DNA of 59,822 nucleotides, taken from NCBI GenBank assembly GCA_963714325.1, contig CAVQOB010000031.1:1-59822 (forward strand), in the 5' to 3' direction. Below the pieces are notes generated by a model. That model did not search any database. It saw only the letters and a program-made list of their open reading frames with translations, and had not been told where the DNA came from. The DNA comes from CAVQOB01 sp963714325 (GTDB lineage Bacteria; Pseudomonadota; Alphaproteobacteria; Rhizobiales; Hyphomicrobiaceae). Below are positions 33,765-42,682 of the stretch, piece by piece; position 1 is the stretch's first letter, and every line of letters begins with the position of its first letter. The position numbers were made by a program, and so were the translations under genes.

Positions 33765-34940
33765 ATGCGCACTCAGGTCGCGATCATTGGCGGCGGCCCG
33801 GCCGGCCTTCTCCTGGCACGCCTCCTCACACGCGCCGGCATCGATAACGTTCTGCTCGAAAAGCGTAGCGGCGACTATGTCCTCTCCCGCGTCCGTGCCG
33901 GCCTGCTCGAGAGCGGCACTTGCAACCTTCTGCGCGAGGCCGGCATCGGCGAACGCCTGGATCGCGAAGGCCTCGTGCATGACGGCACGCTTCTGTCACT
34001 CGACGGCGTGTCGTTACGCATCGACTTCAAAGCATTGGTCAACAAACAAGTCACCGTCTATGGCCAGACAGAAGTCACCAAGGACCTGATGGACGCACGC
34101 GCCCGTGACGGCGCACCATCATTTTACGAAGCAGACGTCAGCCGCATCGACGGCCTCGACAACGACCGCGCGCGCCTGCACTTCACCCATCAGGGCCAAG
34201 CCAAAACTCTCGCTTGTGATTGGGTCGCGGGCTGCGACGGATACCACGGCATCGCGCGTGCATCGATCCCGTCATCGAACCTGAAAACCTTCGAGCGCGT
34301 TTATCCGTTCGGCTGGCTCGGCATTCTCGCCGACGTCCCACCCTGCTCGCACGAATTGATCTATGCCAATCACGCCAATGGCTTTGCACTCTGTTCGATG
34401 CGCTCAGCCACACGCAGCCGCTACTACATCCAGGTCGCCGATGACGAACGCGTCGAAAGCTGGTCCGACGAACGCTTCTGGGGCGAACTAAAAATTCGCC
34501 TTGGCGCCGAAGTCGCGTCAAAGTTGATCACCGGCCCGTCCTTCGAGAAGAGCATCGCCCCGCTGCGCAGCTTTGTCGCCGAACCGATGCGCCATGGCCG
34601 CTTGTTCCTCGCAGGCGACGCCGCCCACATCGTGCCGCCAACCGGCGCCAAAGGCCTGAACCTCGCCGCATCCGACGTCGCCTACCTCTATCGCGGCCTG
34701 CATGCGTTCTACAAATCTGGCAACAGTGACCTGCTCAACACATACTCGGAACGCTGCTTGCGCCGCGTCTGGAAATCCGCGCGCTTCTCCTGGTGGATGA
34801 CGACAATGCTCCACCAATTCCCTGACGCCGACCAATTTTCTCGTGGCCTGCAGCGCGCCGAATTCGAATATCTGCGTTCCTCGCCCATCGCCCAGACTGC
34901 ACTCGCCGAAAACTATGTCGGCCTGCCCTTAGAGATTTGA
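33765..34940 (+). CDS. pobA: 4-Hydroxybenzoate 3-monooxygenase
   Basis: FAD- and NADPH-dependent hydroxylation of 4-hydroxybenzoate to protocatechuate, the entry to the beta-ketoadipate pathway. GGGPAGLLLARLL near residue 10 binds ADP; SRVRAGLLESGTCNLLREAG near 41-60 and GCDGYHGIAR near 155 (the DG motif) are characteristic; GDAAHIVPPTGAKGLNLAASDV near 285-306 is the FAD/ribityl site and nearly diagnostic for PobA. The 391-residue length is exact for the family. No pobR regulator and no pca genes are in the window. Confidence 0.95.
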   Translation: MRTQVAIIGGGPAGLLLARLLTRAGIDNVLLEKRSGDYVLSRVRAGLLESGTCNLLREAGIGERLDREGLVHDGTLLSLDGVSLRIDFKALVNKQVTVYGQTEVTKDLMDARARDGAPSFYEADVSRIDGLDNDRARLHFTHQGQAKTLACDWVAGCDGYHGIARASIPSSNLKTFERVYPFGWLGILADVPPCSHELIYANHANGFALCSMRSATRSRYYIQVADDERVESWSDERFWGELKIRLGAEVASKLITGPSFEKSIAPLRSFVAEPMRHGRLFLAGDAAHIVPPTGAKGLNLAASDVAYLYRGLHAFYKSGNSDLLNTYSERCLRRVWKSARFSWWMTTMLHQFPDADQFSRGLQRAEFEYLRSSPIAQTALAENYVGLPLEI

Positions 34941-35004
34941 AAGTCTGCCCGCAAGCAAACGCGCCAACCAGCCGGTTCACCGAAGAGGGAGCGGTTGGCG
35001 CAAC

Positions 35005-35046
35005 TAAAAAAGAAAGCGGGCGCTCGCCCCCCGACGAACGCCCGCT
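35005..35046 (-). terminator. Rho-independent terminator of the TRAP binding-protein gene
   Basis: On the minus strand AGCGGGCG (35046-35039) pairs with CGCCCGCT (35022-35015) and is followed within a few bases by TCTTTTTTAG, a U-rich tail. It lies 66 bases after the stop codon of the gene at 35112-36161. Confidence 0.8.
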
Positions 35047-35111
35047 CGGGCACCAGACCATGAAGCCGTGACGGCTCCTTCAGTCGGCGCAACCCCAATC
35101 ATCAAATCGCA

Positions 35112-36161
35112 TCAAGCCTTGTCGTACTTGGCAACAAGCTCCTTTGCTGCCGCAATCAATTTGGCACCGTCGATGCCCTTTGCCTTGACTTGCTCGATCC
35201 AAGCCGCTTGCACAGGCTCGCAAGCCTTCATCCATTTCGCTTTTTCATCCGCTGAAATCGTCGAAATCGTATTGCCACGCTTCTTGACCATTTCGAGCAC
35301 GCCGACGCCCGCTTCGTCCCACATATTGCCGGCGATTTTTGCGAAGTGCTGGCCCGAATGCTTGTCGATCACGTCCTTGAGTTCAGCCGGGAGACCATCG
35401 TACTTGGCCTTGTTCATGGCAAAGAAGAAGCTCGCGGCATACAACGTCGGCGATCCCGGGATCTCCGTGTGAAACTTCGTCAACTCCTGCACCTTGATGG
35501 CCGGCACGACTTCCCAAGGAACCGCCACACCGTCGATAACCTTCTGCGCCAGCGCCTCCGGCACTTGCGGCACGGGCATCCCGACGGAAACCGCTCCAAG
35601 AGCTTTCAAGGCTTCGCCAACCAGCCGGGTCGCATTGCGGAGCTTGAGACCTTTGAGGTCGTCCATGGTGTTGATCGGCTTATTCGTATGCAGCAGGCCG
35701 TGGTCATGCGCCCAATAGCTGATCAGTTTGACGTCCTTCACCTCGTCCTTGAGGTAGGTATCTGCAAACTCCTGCGCAGCTTGTGCATTCACGATCCCGC
35801 GTCTTGCCGCCACAAACGGCAACTCGAATACTTCAGCTGACGGGAACCGCCCTGGCGTGGACCCCGGCAGCGTCCATACCAAATCGACAACACCGTCGCG
35901 GACCTGATCATAAAGCTGCGGCGGCGTACCACCGAGCTGCATCGAGGGATAGAGGTCGATCTTGATCTTGCCGCCGGACGCGGTTTCCACCTGCTTCGCC
36001 CACGGCGCCAGCATCTTGGCGTGCCCATTCGATACCGGTGGCAGGAAATGATGCAATTTCAGCGTCACAACCGACTGCGCCAGGACCGATGACGTGAACA
36101 CGGCTGGCGCGGACACAACCGCCCCCGAAGCGAATAGAAATTTGCGACGTGACACAGACAT
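35112..36161 (-). CDS. TRAP transporter DctP-type substrate-binding protein
   Basis: Periplasmic binding protein for a carboxylate. The twin-arginine signal is SRRKFLFASGAVVSAPAVFTSSVLAQ (4-29). The mature part shows the family's VTLKLHHFLPPVSNGHAKMLAPWAKQVE strand, DQVRDGVVDLVWTLPG, and the conserved ligand-binding Arg region DLKGLKLRNATRLVGEALKALGA near 165-187. It is 349 residues. No DctQ or DctM membrane genes are adjacent, so it is an orphan here. It is divergent from the molybdenum hydroxylase operon and has its own terminator. Confidence 0.92.
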   Translation of the reverse strand: MSVSRRKFLFASGAVVSAPAVFTSSVLAQSVVTLKLHHFLPPVSNGHAKMLAPWAKQVETASGGKIKIDLYPSMQLGGTPPQLYDQVRDGVVDLVWTLPGSTPGRFPSAEVFELPFVAARRGIVNAQAAQEFADTYLKDEVKDVKLISYWAHDHGLLHTNKPINTMDDLKGLKLRNATRLVGEALKALGAVSVGMPVPQVPEALAQKVIDGVAVPWEVVPAIKVQELTKFHTEIPGSPTLYAASFFFAMNKAKYDGLPAELKDVIDKHSGQHFAKIAGNMWDEAGVGVLEMVKKRGNTISTISADEKAKWMKACEPVQAAWIEQVKAKGIDGAKLIAAAKELVAKYDKA

Positions 36162-36429
36162 CGATGCGTTCCTCCATGGCCTTGTCCTACGGCCTTGATA
36201 GCACGATACAGAAGAATGCTCATCGGTGCACTAGTCTGAAAGGATAAGCTGTTCGCAATGCGCCCTTGGGGTCAGACACAAAACCGCGCGTCGATAACCA
36301 TGCAATTGCCGCGAAGCAGACCGGCAGCCATAGCCGCCCAAATAATCGTCAAGCCCGTTGGCGTACCACCCTGGCCTGTGCCATGCTCTCGTGTCCAGGA
36401 CTTGATCCAAAACGTGAGGCCCTTCGCAA

Positions 36430-37308
36430 ATGCGATATGAAGCACCGCAGACCGTTGACTCGGCCGTGGCACTGTTGGCTGCAGAAGGTGGCAACGCCCG
36501 CATTCTCGCTGGCGGCACAGACCTTTTGGTCCAAATGCGCACCGACGTGATCGACCCCGCCCTCATCATCGACATCAAGCGCATCACCGAGCTGCGCCAG
36601 ATCAAGGAGGATGCTGGTGGCTTTCTTGTCGGCGCGGCCGTCACCGGCGCTGAATTGAAAGAACATGCCAAACTTCGAGCCACATGGCCGGGCGTCGTCG
36701 AGGCCGCCAATCTGATCGGCTCCACGCAGGTCCAAGGCCGCGCCACCATGGGCGGCAATTTGTGCAACGGCTCGCCGGCCGCCGACAGCGTTCCAGCCCT
36801 CATTGCAGCCGGCGTCAAAGCCGTAATCGCCGGACCGAAAGGCCGCCGCGAAGTCCCCGTCGAGGACGTCATGATCGGTGTCCGCAAGCTCTCCCTCACC
36901 AAGGGCGAAATCATCGTCTCCTTCCGTTTTCCGCCAAAGTCCAAACACTCCGGCGACGCCTATCTCCGCTTCATCCCCCGCACCGAGATGGATATCGCTG
37001 TCGTTGGCTGCGGCGTATCACTCACACTCGATGACAAAGGCACCTGCTCCACGGCACGCCTCAGCCTCGGCGCCGTTGCCGAACGCCCGCTGCTCGTCGC
37101 CGAGGCCGCCAAGGCCCTGATCGGCACAAAAGTCGACGCAGCAACCCTCGAGAAATTCTCAAGCACCGCATCTGCCGCCTGCCGCCCCATCGACGACAAG
37201 CGCGGCACCAAGGACTTCCGCATCAAAATCGCCGGCGTCCTCGCCCGCCGCACCGCCGAAATCGCTCTTGCCCGCGCGCAAGGCAAAACAATCACAGGAA
37301 CGCACTGA
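36430..37308 (+). CDS. Molybdenum hydroxylase FAD subunit (CoxM-like)
   Basis: Middle subunit of a three-subunit xanthine oxidase-family enzyme, carrying FAD that passes electrons to an acceptor. It opens MRYEAPQTVDSAVALLAAEGG; the FAD motifs are ILAGGTDLLVQMR near 24-36 and TMGGNLCNGSPAADSVPALIAAG near 106-128. It is 292 residues, normal for CoxM-type subunits. Its stop overlaps the next start by one base (TGATG). The M-S-L gene order is that of cox-type operons. Confidence 0.93.
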   Translation: MRYEAPQTVDSAVALLAAEGGNARILAGGTDLLVQMRTDVIDPALIIDIKRITELRQIKEDAGGFLVGAAVTGAELKEHAKLRATWPGVVEAANLIGSTQVQGRATMGGNLCNGSPAADSVPALIAAGVKAVIAGPKGRREVPVEDVMIGVRKLSLTKGEIIVSFRFPPKSKHSGDAYLRFIPRTEMDIAVVGCGVSLTLDDKGTCSTARLSLGAVAERPLLVAEAAKALIGTKVDAATLEKFSSTASAACRPIDDKRGTKDFRIKIAGVLARRTAEIALARAQGKTITGTH

Positions 37309-37784
37309 TGGCCAAGCATCACGTCACCACCACAGTCAACGGCGACGCCCACGAATTCCTCGCCGAAGCCGATGAAACGCTGCTCGATGCGCTCCGCAAT
37401 CAGCTCGGCCTGACCGGCACCAAGGAAGGCTGCTCCACCGGCGACTGCGGCGCCTGTTCCGTCACTGTCGACGGCCGCCTCGTTTGCTCATGTCTCATGC
37501 TGGCCGTTGAAGCCACCGGCAAGAAAGTGGAAACGATCGAAGGCTTATCCAATGGCGACAAGCTGCACCCGCTGCAGAAAAAATTCATTGAACATGCAGC
37601 CCTGCAATGCGGCATCTGCACGCCGGGCTTCCTGGTTGCCGCCAAGTCGTTACTCGAAACGAACAAAAATCCGACCGAAACCGAAGTCCGCTACTGGCTC
37701 GCCGGCAATCTCTGCCGCTGCACCGGTTACGATAAGATCATCCGCGCCGTTATGGACGCCGCCGCCGAAATGAGGAGTGCCTGA
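37308..37784 (+). CDS. Molybdenum hydroxylase iron-sulfur subunit (CoxS-like)
   Basis: Small subunit with two [2Fe-2S] clusters. The plant-type cluster is bound by KEGCSTGDCGACSV near residues 39-52 with a further Cys in VCSCLMLAV near 62; the C-terminal four-helix cluster uses LQCGICTPGFLV near 103-114 and GNLCRCTGYDKI near 131-142. The 158-residue length is standard. It is followed by the large subunit after three bases. Confidence 0.96.
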   Translation: MAKHHVTTTVNGDAHEFLAEADETLLDALRNQLGLTGTKEGCSTGDCGACSVTVDGRLVCSCLMLAVEATGKKVETIEGLSNGDKLHPLQKKFIEHAALQCGICTPGFLVAAKSLLETNKNPTETEVRYWLAGNLCRCTGYDKIIRAVMDAAAEMRSA

Positions 37785-37787
37785 GCC

Positions 37788-40091
37788 ATGCAAGACAAGG
37801 TCAAAGGTCCCGCATCGTCTGAGTTCACCTACATCGGCACCCGCCCGGTTCGTCCCGACGGCGTCGACAAAGTCACAGGCCGTGCCAAATTTGGCGCCGA
37901 TCTCGCCATGCCCGGCCAACTCGTCGGCCGCGTCCTGCGTTCGCCCCACCCCCACGCGCGCATCAAGAAAATCGACACCTCGGCCGCAGCCAAGCTCGAA
38001 GGCGTCAAGGCCATCGTCACATCGGCCGACTTCAAGGACCAATCCTCGGAGTTCATCCCCGCCGGCGAAATGATGATCAACTACCGCGACGTCGTCCGCA
38101 ACGTCATGGCCCGCGAGAAAGTCCTTTATGAAGGCCACGCCGTCGCCGCCATTGCCGCGACCAGCGCATCGATCGCCAAGCAGGCCCTGAAACTCATCAA
38201 TGTCGAATATGAAGTGCTCCCCTTCGTGCTCGATGTCGAATCCGCCATGCAGGCCAACGCGCCGCTCATCCAAGACGGCCTCATCACCGCCGGCCTGACC
38301 CCGGTCCCGACCAAACCCTCGAACATCGCCAAGTACGTCAACTTTGAACTCGGTGACATCGCCAAGGGCTTCACCGAAGCCGATATCGTCATCGAACGCA
38401 CCTTCAAGACCGAAAGCGTCCACCAGGGCTATATCGAGCCGCACGCCTGCATCGCCACCGTATCAGAGGACGGCAAGGCCGAAGTCTGGGTCTCCACCCA
38501 GGGCCACTGGATCGTCCGCGCGCATTGTGCCCGTCTGCTCGGCTGGGATGTCTCCAAGATCAAAGTCCACGCCGCTGAAATCGGTGGCGGCTTCGGCGGC
38601 AAGACCGTCGTCTATCTTGAGCCGTTGGCCTTGGCGCTCGCCGCCAAATCTCGCCGTCCCGTCAAGATGGTCATGACCCGGGAAGAAGTCTTCCGCGCCA
38701 CCGGTCCAACGTCAGGCGCGACCGTTCGCGTCAAGATCGGCGCCAAGAAAGACGGCCGTCTCACCGCCTGCGAAGCCGAACTCCACTATATGGCCGGCGC
38801 CTTTGCAGGTTCCCCAGTCCAACCCGGCGCCATGTGCGCCTTCGCGCCCTACGCCGTCGCCAACCAAAAGGCCTGGGGCTACGACGTGCTCGTCAATCGA
38901 CCGAAGGTCGCGGCCTACCGTGCGCCCGGCGGCCCTATCGCGGCCTACGGCGTCGAGAGCGTCGTCGACGAGATCGCCCGCGCCATTAAGATGGACCCAA
39001 TCGACCTGCGCCTGAAGAATGCGGCAAAGGAAGGTACCCGCGCCGCCTACGGCCCGAAATTCGGCCCCGTCGGTCTGATCGAGTCCCTTGAGGCCGCCAA
39101 GTCACATGCCCACTGGCGCACACCGCTGAAGAAAAACCAGGGTCGCGGCGTCGCCTCCGGCTTCTGGTTCAACATCGGCGGCGAAACCACCGTCAGCCTC
39201 GTTCTAAACGAGGACGGCACGCTATCGCTCACCGCAGGTACACCAGACATCGGCGGCCTGCGCGCGTCTCTTACCATGATGGCCGCCGAAGAACTCGGCG
39301 TTCCACTGGACAAGATCCGCGTCCAGATCGGCGACACCGATTCACTCGGCTACAACTTCCTCACCGGCGGCTCTCGCGCCACCTTCTCCAGCGGCATGGC
39401 CACCGTCGAAGCCGCCCGCGACATCAAGAAGGAAGCAATCAAACGCGCAGCCGCCGTCTGGGAACTCCCTGAAGACGCAGTGGAATGGGACGTCAATGGC
39501 GTTCGTCCCGCCGGCGCCAATGCCGGCAAGCACAAGCCGATGACGTTGACCGACATTGCCGCCATCGCCGGCAAGACCGGCGGTCCCATCGTCGGCTACA
39601 GCCGCATCAATGCCCACGGCGCGGCGCCGAGCTTCGCGACCCATATCGCCGACGTCGAAGTCGATCCCGAAACCGGCAAGGTCACCGTCGTCAGATACAC
39701 GGCGATCCAGGACGCTGGCCGCGCCATCCACCCAAGCTACGTCGAGGGCCAATACCAGGGCGGTGTCGTCCAGGGCATCGGCTGGGCGCTCAACGAAGAA
39801 TACATCTACGGCGCTGACGGAAAAATGCAGAACGCAGGCTTCCTCGATTACCGCGTCCCCGTCGCATCCGACTTGCCGATGATCGACACGGTGATCATCG
39901 AGGTGCCGAACCCGGCCCATCCCTACGGCGTGCGCGGCGTCGGCGAAACACCCATCTGCCCGCCGATGGCCGCCATCGCCAACGCCGTCGCAGACGCCAC
40001 TGGCGTCCGCTTCTTGAGCCTGCCCATGTCCCCACCCAAAGTGCTCGAAGGCCTCGACGAAGCCCGCGCAAAAAAATCCTCCAAAATATGA
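37788..40091 (+). CDS. Molybdenum hydroxylase catalytic subunit (xanthine oxidase family, CoxL-like)
   Basis: Large subunit binding the molybdopterin cofactor, 767 residues. GTRPVRPDGVDKVTGRAKFGAD opens the first domain; EIGGGFGGKTVVYLEPLALALA is the molybdopterin-contacting glycine loop; GVRGVGETPICPPMAAIANAV near 712-732 holds the catalytic Glu. The loop that contains AYXCSFR in true (form I) CO dehydrogenase, and AYRGAGR in form II, reads VAAYRAPGGPIAAYG here, so it is not a form I CO dehydrogenase. Substrate is an unknown aromatic, heterocyclic or aldehyde compound. The nearby pobA gene makes an aromatic-acid role possible, but that is inference. Confidence 0.92.
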   Translation: MQDKVKGPASSEFTYIGTRPVRPDGVDKVTGRAKFGADLAMPGQLVGRVLRSPHPHARIKKIDTSAAAKLEGVKAIVTSADFKDQSSEFIPAGEMMINYRDVVRNVMAREKVLYEGHAVAAIAATSASIAKQALKLINVEYEVLPFVLDVESAMQANAPLIQDGLITAGLTPVPTKPSNIAKYVNFELGDIAKGFTEADIVIERTFKTESVHQGYIEPHACIATVSEDGKAEVWVSTQGHWIVRAHCARLLGWDVSKIKVHAAEIGGGFGGKTVVYLEPLALALAAKSRRPVKMVMTREEVFRATGPTSGATVRVKIGAKKDGRLTACEAELHYMAGAFAGSPVQPGAMCAFAPYAVANQKAWGYDVLVNRPKVAAYRAPGGPIAAYGVESVVDEIARAIKMDPIDLRLKNAAKEGTRAAYGPKFGPVGLIESLEAAKSHAHWRTPLKKNQGRGVASGFWFNIGGETTVSLVLNEDGTLSLTAGTPDIGGLRASLTMMAAEELGVPLDKIRVQIGDTDSLGYNFLTGGSRATFSSGMATVEAARDIKKEAIKRAAAVWELPEDAVEWDVNGVRPAGANAGKHKPMTLTDIAAIAGKTGGPIVGYSRINAHGAAPSFATHIADVEVDPETGKVTVVRYTAIQDAGRAIHPSYVEGQYQGGVVQGIGWALNEEYIYGADGKMQNAGFLDYRVPVASDLPMIDTVIIEVPNPAHPYGVRGVGETPICPPMAAIANAVADATGVRFLSLPMSPPKVLEGLDEARAKKSSKI

Positions 40092-40200
40092 ATTGGCGAT
40101 GAATAGCTTAAAAATGTAAGGCTTTCGTCAGCCACCAGCATAATATACCAAGAGCTGGTCCAGATTGTGCCAAAATCTGCACCCAAGACAGGCAAGTACA

Positions 40201-40222
40201 GTCGCCTTCTCAAGAAGGCGAC
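40201..40222 (+). promoter_or_regulatory. Perfect leader hairpin upstream of a small secreted-protein gene
   Basis: GTCGCCTTC at 40201-40209 pairs perfectly with GAAGGCGAC at 40214-40222 around a TCAA loop. It ends eight bases before the AGGAAGGA ribosome site of the following gene. There is no U-run, so a leader or processing structure is more likely than a terminator. Confidence 0.65.
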
Positions 40223-40244
40223 GTCTAGGAAGGAATATAAAACT

Positions 40245-40541
40245 ATGAAAAGCAAACTTGCACTCGCAGCCGCGCTGCTCGTCGCCGGCGTCGCCTCTGC
40301 CAGCGCCCAGTCCCTGACATTCCGCATCGGGCCGCAGCCAAGCTTCGGTGTCTGGAATCCGGGCGCCTATCCCTATGCCCGCGATCGCCATGACGTCTGC
40401 CAGCGCAAAGCGTGGCGCCTGCGCGAATTCGATCGCCACGCCGCAGCCGACGGCCGCATCTCGCGTTCGGAACGCCGCGAGCACGACGAACTTCGCGCGG
40501 ATCTCGATCGCAGCTGCGGTCGTTATCGCTGGCGTGGGTGA
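40245..40541 (+). CDS. Small secreted protein, unknown function
   Basis: 98 residues from the ATG at 40245, chosen because AAGGAA lies before it and the product begins with a clear Sec signal peptide (MKSKLALAAALLVAGVASASAQ). An earlier in-frame start at 40167 would bury the signal. The mature part is Arg/Asp-rich and helical, with RDRHDVCQRKAWRLREFDRHAAADGRIS and a second Cys in RSCGRYRWRG, allowing one disulfide. The ADGRISRSERREHDELRADLD segment resembles a calcium-loop or linker-helix pattern, but no domain is recognised. Confidence 0.75.
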   Translation: MKSKLALAAALLVAGVASASAQSLTFRIGPQPSFGVWNPGAYPYARDRHDVCQRKAWRLREFDRHAAADGRISRSERREHDELRADLDRSCGRYRWRG

Positions 40542-40638
40542 ATCACACTAAAACAGACTGACACCGGCGCCATTCCGAACCCTCGGGATGGCGTCGTCGT
40601 TTCCGGCGGGCAATAACACCAACAAGGACAACACACCC

Positions 40639-40884
40639 ATGCCCCACGTCACCCTGATCGGCAATTTCAAACTTCACACCGGCGGCGTCAGCACATTGGA
40701 AGTCGACGCGTACACCGTCCAACAACTCCTGCGCCGCCTGGCTGAAAAGTTCCCCGAACTCGCGCCGCATCTAGATTCAGGCGCCGCCGTCGCCATCAAC
40801 GGCCAGATCTACCAGGACGCCCTTCTGCAACCGATTCCCCCCGACGCAGAAGTCCACATCCTCCCCCAAATCGCCGGGGGATAG
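40639..40884 (+). CDS. MoaD/ThiS-type ubiquitin-like protein
   Basis: An 81-residue beta-grasp protein ending in Gly-Gly (PQIAGG), the tail that is adenylated and thiocarboxylated in sulfur carriers of the MoaD/ThiS family. VHILPQIAGG and INGQIYQDALLQPI match the last strands. The ATG at 40639 has AAGGACAA upstream; in-frame starts before it add residues without family character. MoaD would supply sulfur to molybdopterin synthase, so the position shortly after a molybdenum hydroxylase is suggestive, but no MoaE or activating E1 enzyme is present here. Confidence 0.82.
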   Translation: MPHVTLIGNFKLHTGGVSTLEVDAYTVQQLLRRLAEKFPELAPHLDSGAAVAINGQIYQDALLQPIPPDAEVHILPQIAGG

Positions 40885-40917
40885 ATGTAGTTCCAGCGCA
40901 TGAAGGGCGCCGAAGCC

Positions 40918-40984
40918 GTAGGTTGGGTTAGCGCGAACGCGAGCGAACTCGCGCACGTTGCTAGCCAACGCGCGTAACCCAACA
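40918..40984. repeat. REP element, copy 3
   Basis: GTAGGTTGGGTTAGCGCGA at the left and CGCGCGTAACCCAACA at the right, the same ends as copy 1 beside the RAYT gene, 36 kb away. The inner part differs. Confidence 0.85.
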
Positions 40985-41005
40985 TCGCAGGCCTCGGACG
41001 GGAAG

Positions 41006-41071
41006 TGTTGGGTTACGCGCGTCAAACTCCGGCGCAAGGGGTGAGCCTGCATTCGCGCTAACCCAACCTAC
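41006..41071. repeat. REP element, copy 4 (inverted to copy 3)
   Basis: TGTTGGGTTACGCGCG to GCGCTAACCCAACCTAC, in the orientation of copy 2. Copies 3 and 4, 21 bases apart and head-to-head, make a BIME-like pair between the MoaD-like gene and the HAD phosphatase gene. Confidence 0.85.
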
Positions 41072-41122
41072 AACTCCGTCTCACTCTTGCGCCACCCGCA
41101 ACGCCGCGCTACCCAAATACCC

Positions 41123-41791
41123 ATGAAACTCGTCATCTTCGATTGCGACGGCACCATCGTCGACAGCCAGAATGCGATTGTCGTCGCCATGACCCACGCG
41201 TTCACGTCGCTTGATCTGCAAGCCCCTACCCGCGCGCGCACCTTGAGCGTCGTCGGCCTCTCGCTGCCCGAAGCCTTCAACGTGCTCGCCCCCGCCCACA
41301 CCGCCAGCACGCGCGAAAAATTAGCAGCCCTCTATCGCGAAGGCGCACAATCCCAACGCATCAAACACACAGCCGAAGATCCGCTCTTTCCCGGTGCCGC
41401 CGAAACCATCGCCGCCCTCGGCGCCCGTGACGACATGCGCCTCGGCATCGCCACCGGCAAATCCGCGCGCGGCGTCACCCGCCTGCTCGATACCCACAAC
41501 TGGCACGATCATTTCATCACCCGCCAGACCGCCGACAACAATCCCTCGAAGCCCAACCCTGCCATGATCCACAAAGCGATCTATCGAATCCGGCTCCGAT
41601 CCCAGCCAAACCATCATGATCGGCGACACGACATTCGACATCGAAATGGCTGTCAATGCCGGTGTTCAATCCATTGGTGTCACCTGGGGCTATCATCCCA
41701 TGACCGATCTGAAGCGCGCTGGTGCCACGATGCTCGTCGATCGCTACGACGACCTCATCGTCGCCATCGACACAATGCTCCCGGTCGATGA
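41123..41791 (+). CDS. HAD-superfamily phosphatase, N-terminal part (gene frameshifted)
   Basis: Phosphoglycolate phosphatase-like HAD hydrolase. KLVIFDCDGTIVDSQNAI at 2-19 carries the nucleophile Asp and general-acid Asp; IATGKSARGV is motif II (Thr) and SKPNPAMIHKAI motif III (Lys). After about position 41586 this frame loses sense, while the next frame reads ESGSDPSQTIMIGDTTFDIEMA, motif IV. Removing one base restores a single protein of about 227 residues from the ATG at 41123 to 41804. A HAD gene followed by ATP12 is a conserved pair in alphaproteobacteria. Confidence 0.85.
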   Translation: MKLVIFDCDGTIVDSQNAIVVAMTHAFTSLDLQAPTRARTLSVVGLSLPEAFNVLAPAHTASTREKLAALYREGAQSQRIKHTAEDPLFPGAAETIAALGARDDMRLGIATGKSARGVTRLLDTHNWHDHFITRQTADNNPSKPNPAMIHKAIYRIRLRSQPNHHDRRHDIRHRNGCQCRCSIHWCHLGLSSHDRSEARWCHDARRSLRRPHRRHRHNAPGR

Positions 41792-41804
41792 GGAGCGCGA
41801 CTGA
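41616..41804 (+). CDS. HAD-superfamily phosphatase, C-terminal part
   Basis: Continuation of the preceding gene after a +1 shift near 41586. MIGDTTFDIEMAVNAGVQSIGVTWGYHP is HAD motif IV with the metal-binding Asp residues. The nominal ATG is internal to the real protein. The stop overlaps the ATP12 start. Confidence 0.75.
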   Translation: MIGDTTFDIEMAVNAGVQSIGVTWGYHPMTDLKRAGATMLVDRYDDLIVAIDTMLPVDEERD

Positions 41805-42589
41805 TGCCTGCCGACGAAGTACCACCCAAATTCACACCCAAGATCCCCGGCAAAGAAGCCAACTCCCGGCCTTTGCCTAAACGATTCTACAAAGAGGCGA
41901 CGTTCAGTCCTGGGAAAGATGGTATCACTTATCAACTCCTGCTCGACGGCCGCCCCGCAAAGACACCGCAGAAGCGCGCGCTCGCAGTCCCGAGGCCAGC
42001 CTTCGCCGAAGCAATCGCCGCTGAATGGAACGCCCAGCGCGACCTCATCGATCCAGCAACGATGCCGCTGACGACGCTCACCTGCACCACCATTGACGCG
42101 GTCGCAGAAAAGGCCGCCGAAGTCGCTGCCGAGATCGTCAAATACGCAGGCAGCGATCTGCTCTGCTATCGCGTCGCGGCGCCACATGGTCTGGTCGAAC
42201 GCCAGCAACGCCATTGGGACCCCATCCTCGCCTGGGCCAATCAAGCCCTGGACGCACGCTTCACGCTCACCACCGGCCTGATGCCGATCACCCAACCGCC
42301 TGAGGTCAAAGCGGCCATCGACGCCGCTCTTCACAACAGCGATCCCTTCGCACTCGCCAGCACACACGTCCTCACCACGATCCTGGGTTCAGCCCTTCTC
42401 GCCATTGCAGTTCTCAAGCAATACCTTGCATTCGATGCCGCCTGGTCCGCGGCCCACGTCGACGAGGATTGGCAGATCAGCCAATGGGGCGCCGATCACG
42501 ACGCCGAAGTCCGCCGCGCGAAACGCCATGCCGAAGCCGCCGCCGCCGCGCAAATCATTGGTTTCATGCGCGAAAGCGCAAACTCTTAA
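41804..42589 (+). CDS. ATP12-family F1-ATPase assembly chaperone
   Basis: ATP12 binds free alpha subunits during assembly of the F1 part of ATP synthase in mitochondria; alphaproteobacterial homologues are taken to do the same in the cytosol. RPLPKRFYKEATF near residue 22 and LLDGRPAKTPQKRALAVPRPAFAEAIAAEWNAQ near 46-78 form the diagnostic N-terminal domain, and SDLLCYRVAAPHGLVERQQRHWDPIL near 122-147 the helical part. The 261-residue length is normal. Restricted largely to alphaproteobacteria and mitochondria, it is good evidence for the host lineage. Confidence 0.95.
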   Translation: MPADEVPPKFTPKIPGKEANSRPLPKRFYKEATFSPGKDGITYQLLLDGRPAKTPQKRALAVPRPAFAEAIAAEWNAQRDLIDPATMPLTTLTCTTIDAVAEKAAEVAAEIVKYAGSDLLCYRVAAPHGLVERQQRHWDPILAWANQALDARFTLTTGLMPITQPPEVKAAIDAALHNSDPFALASTHVLTTILGSALLAIAVLKQYLAFDAAWSAAHVDEDWQISQWGADHDAEVRRAKRHAEAAAAAQIIGFMRESANS

Positions 42590-42682
42590 CAACCATCGAC
42601 CTGCAACTCGGCCGGCACGGTAAATTTTCATTAAGGGGTTGCGGCGTACAACTTTCCCAAGCGTTATTGAGGAAAGTTGCTC

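Noticed and set aside
37788..40091. Aerobic CO dehydrogenase (CoxL)
   Set aside because: The active-site loop AYRAPGG lacks the Cys of the AYXCSFR motif and does not match AYRGAGR.
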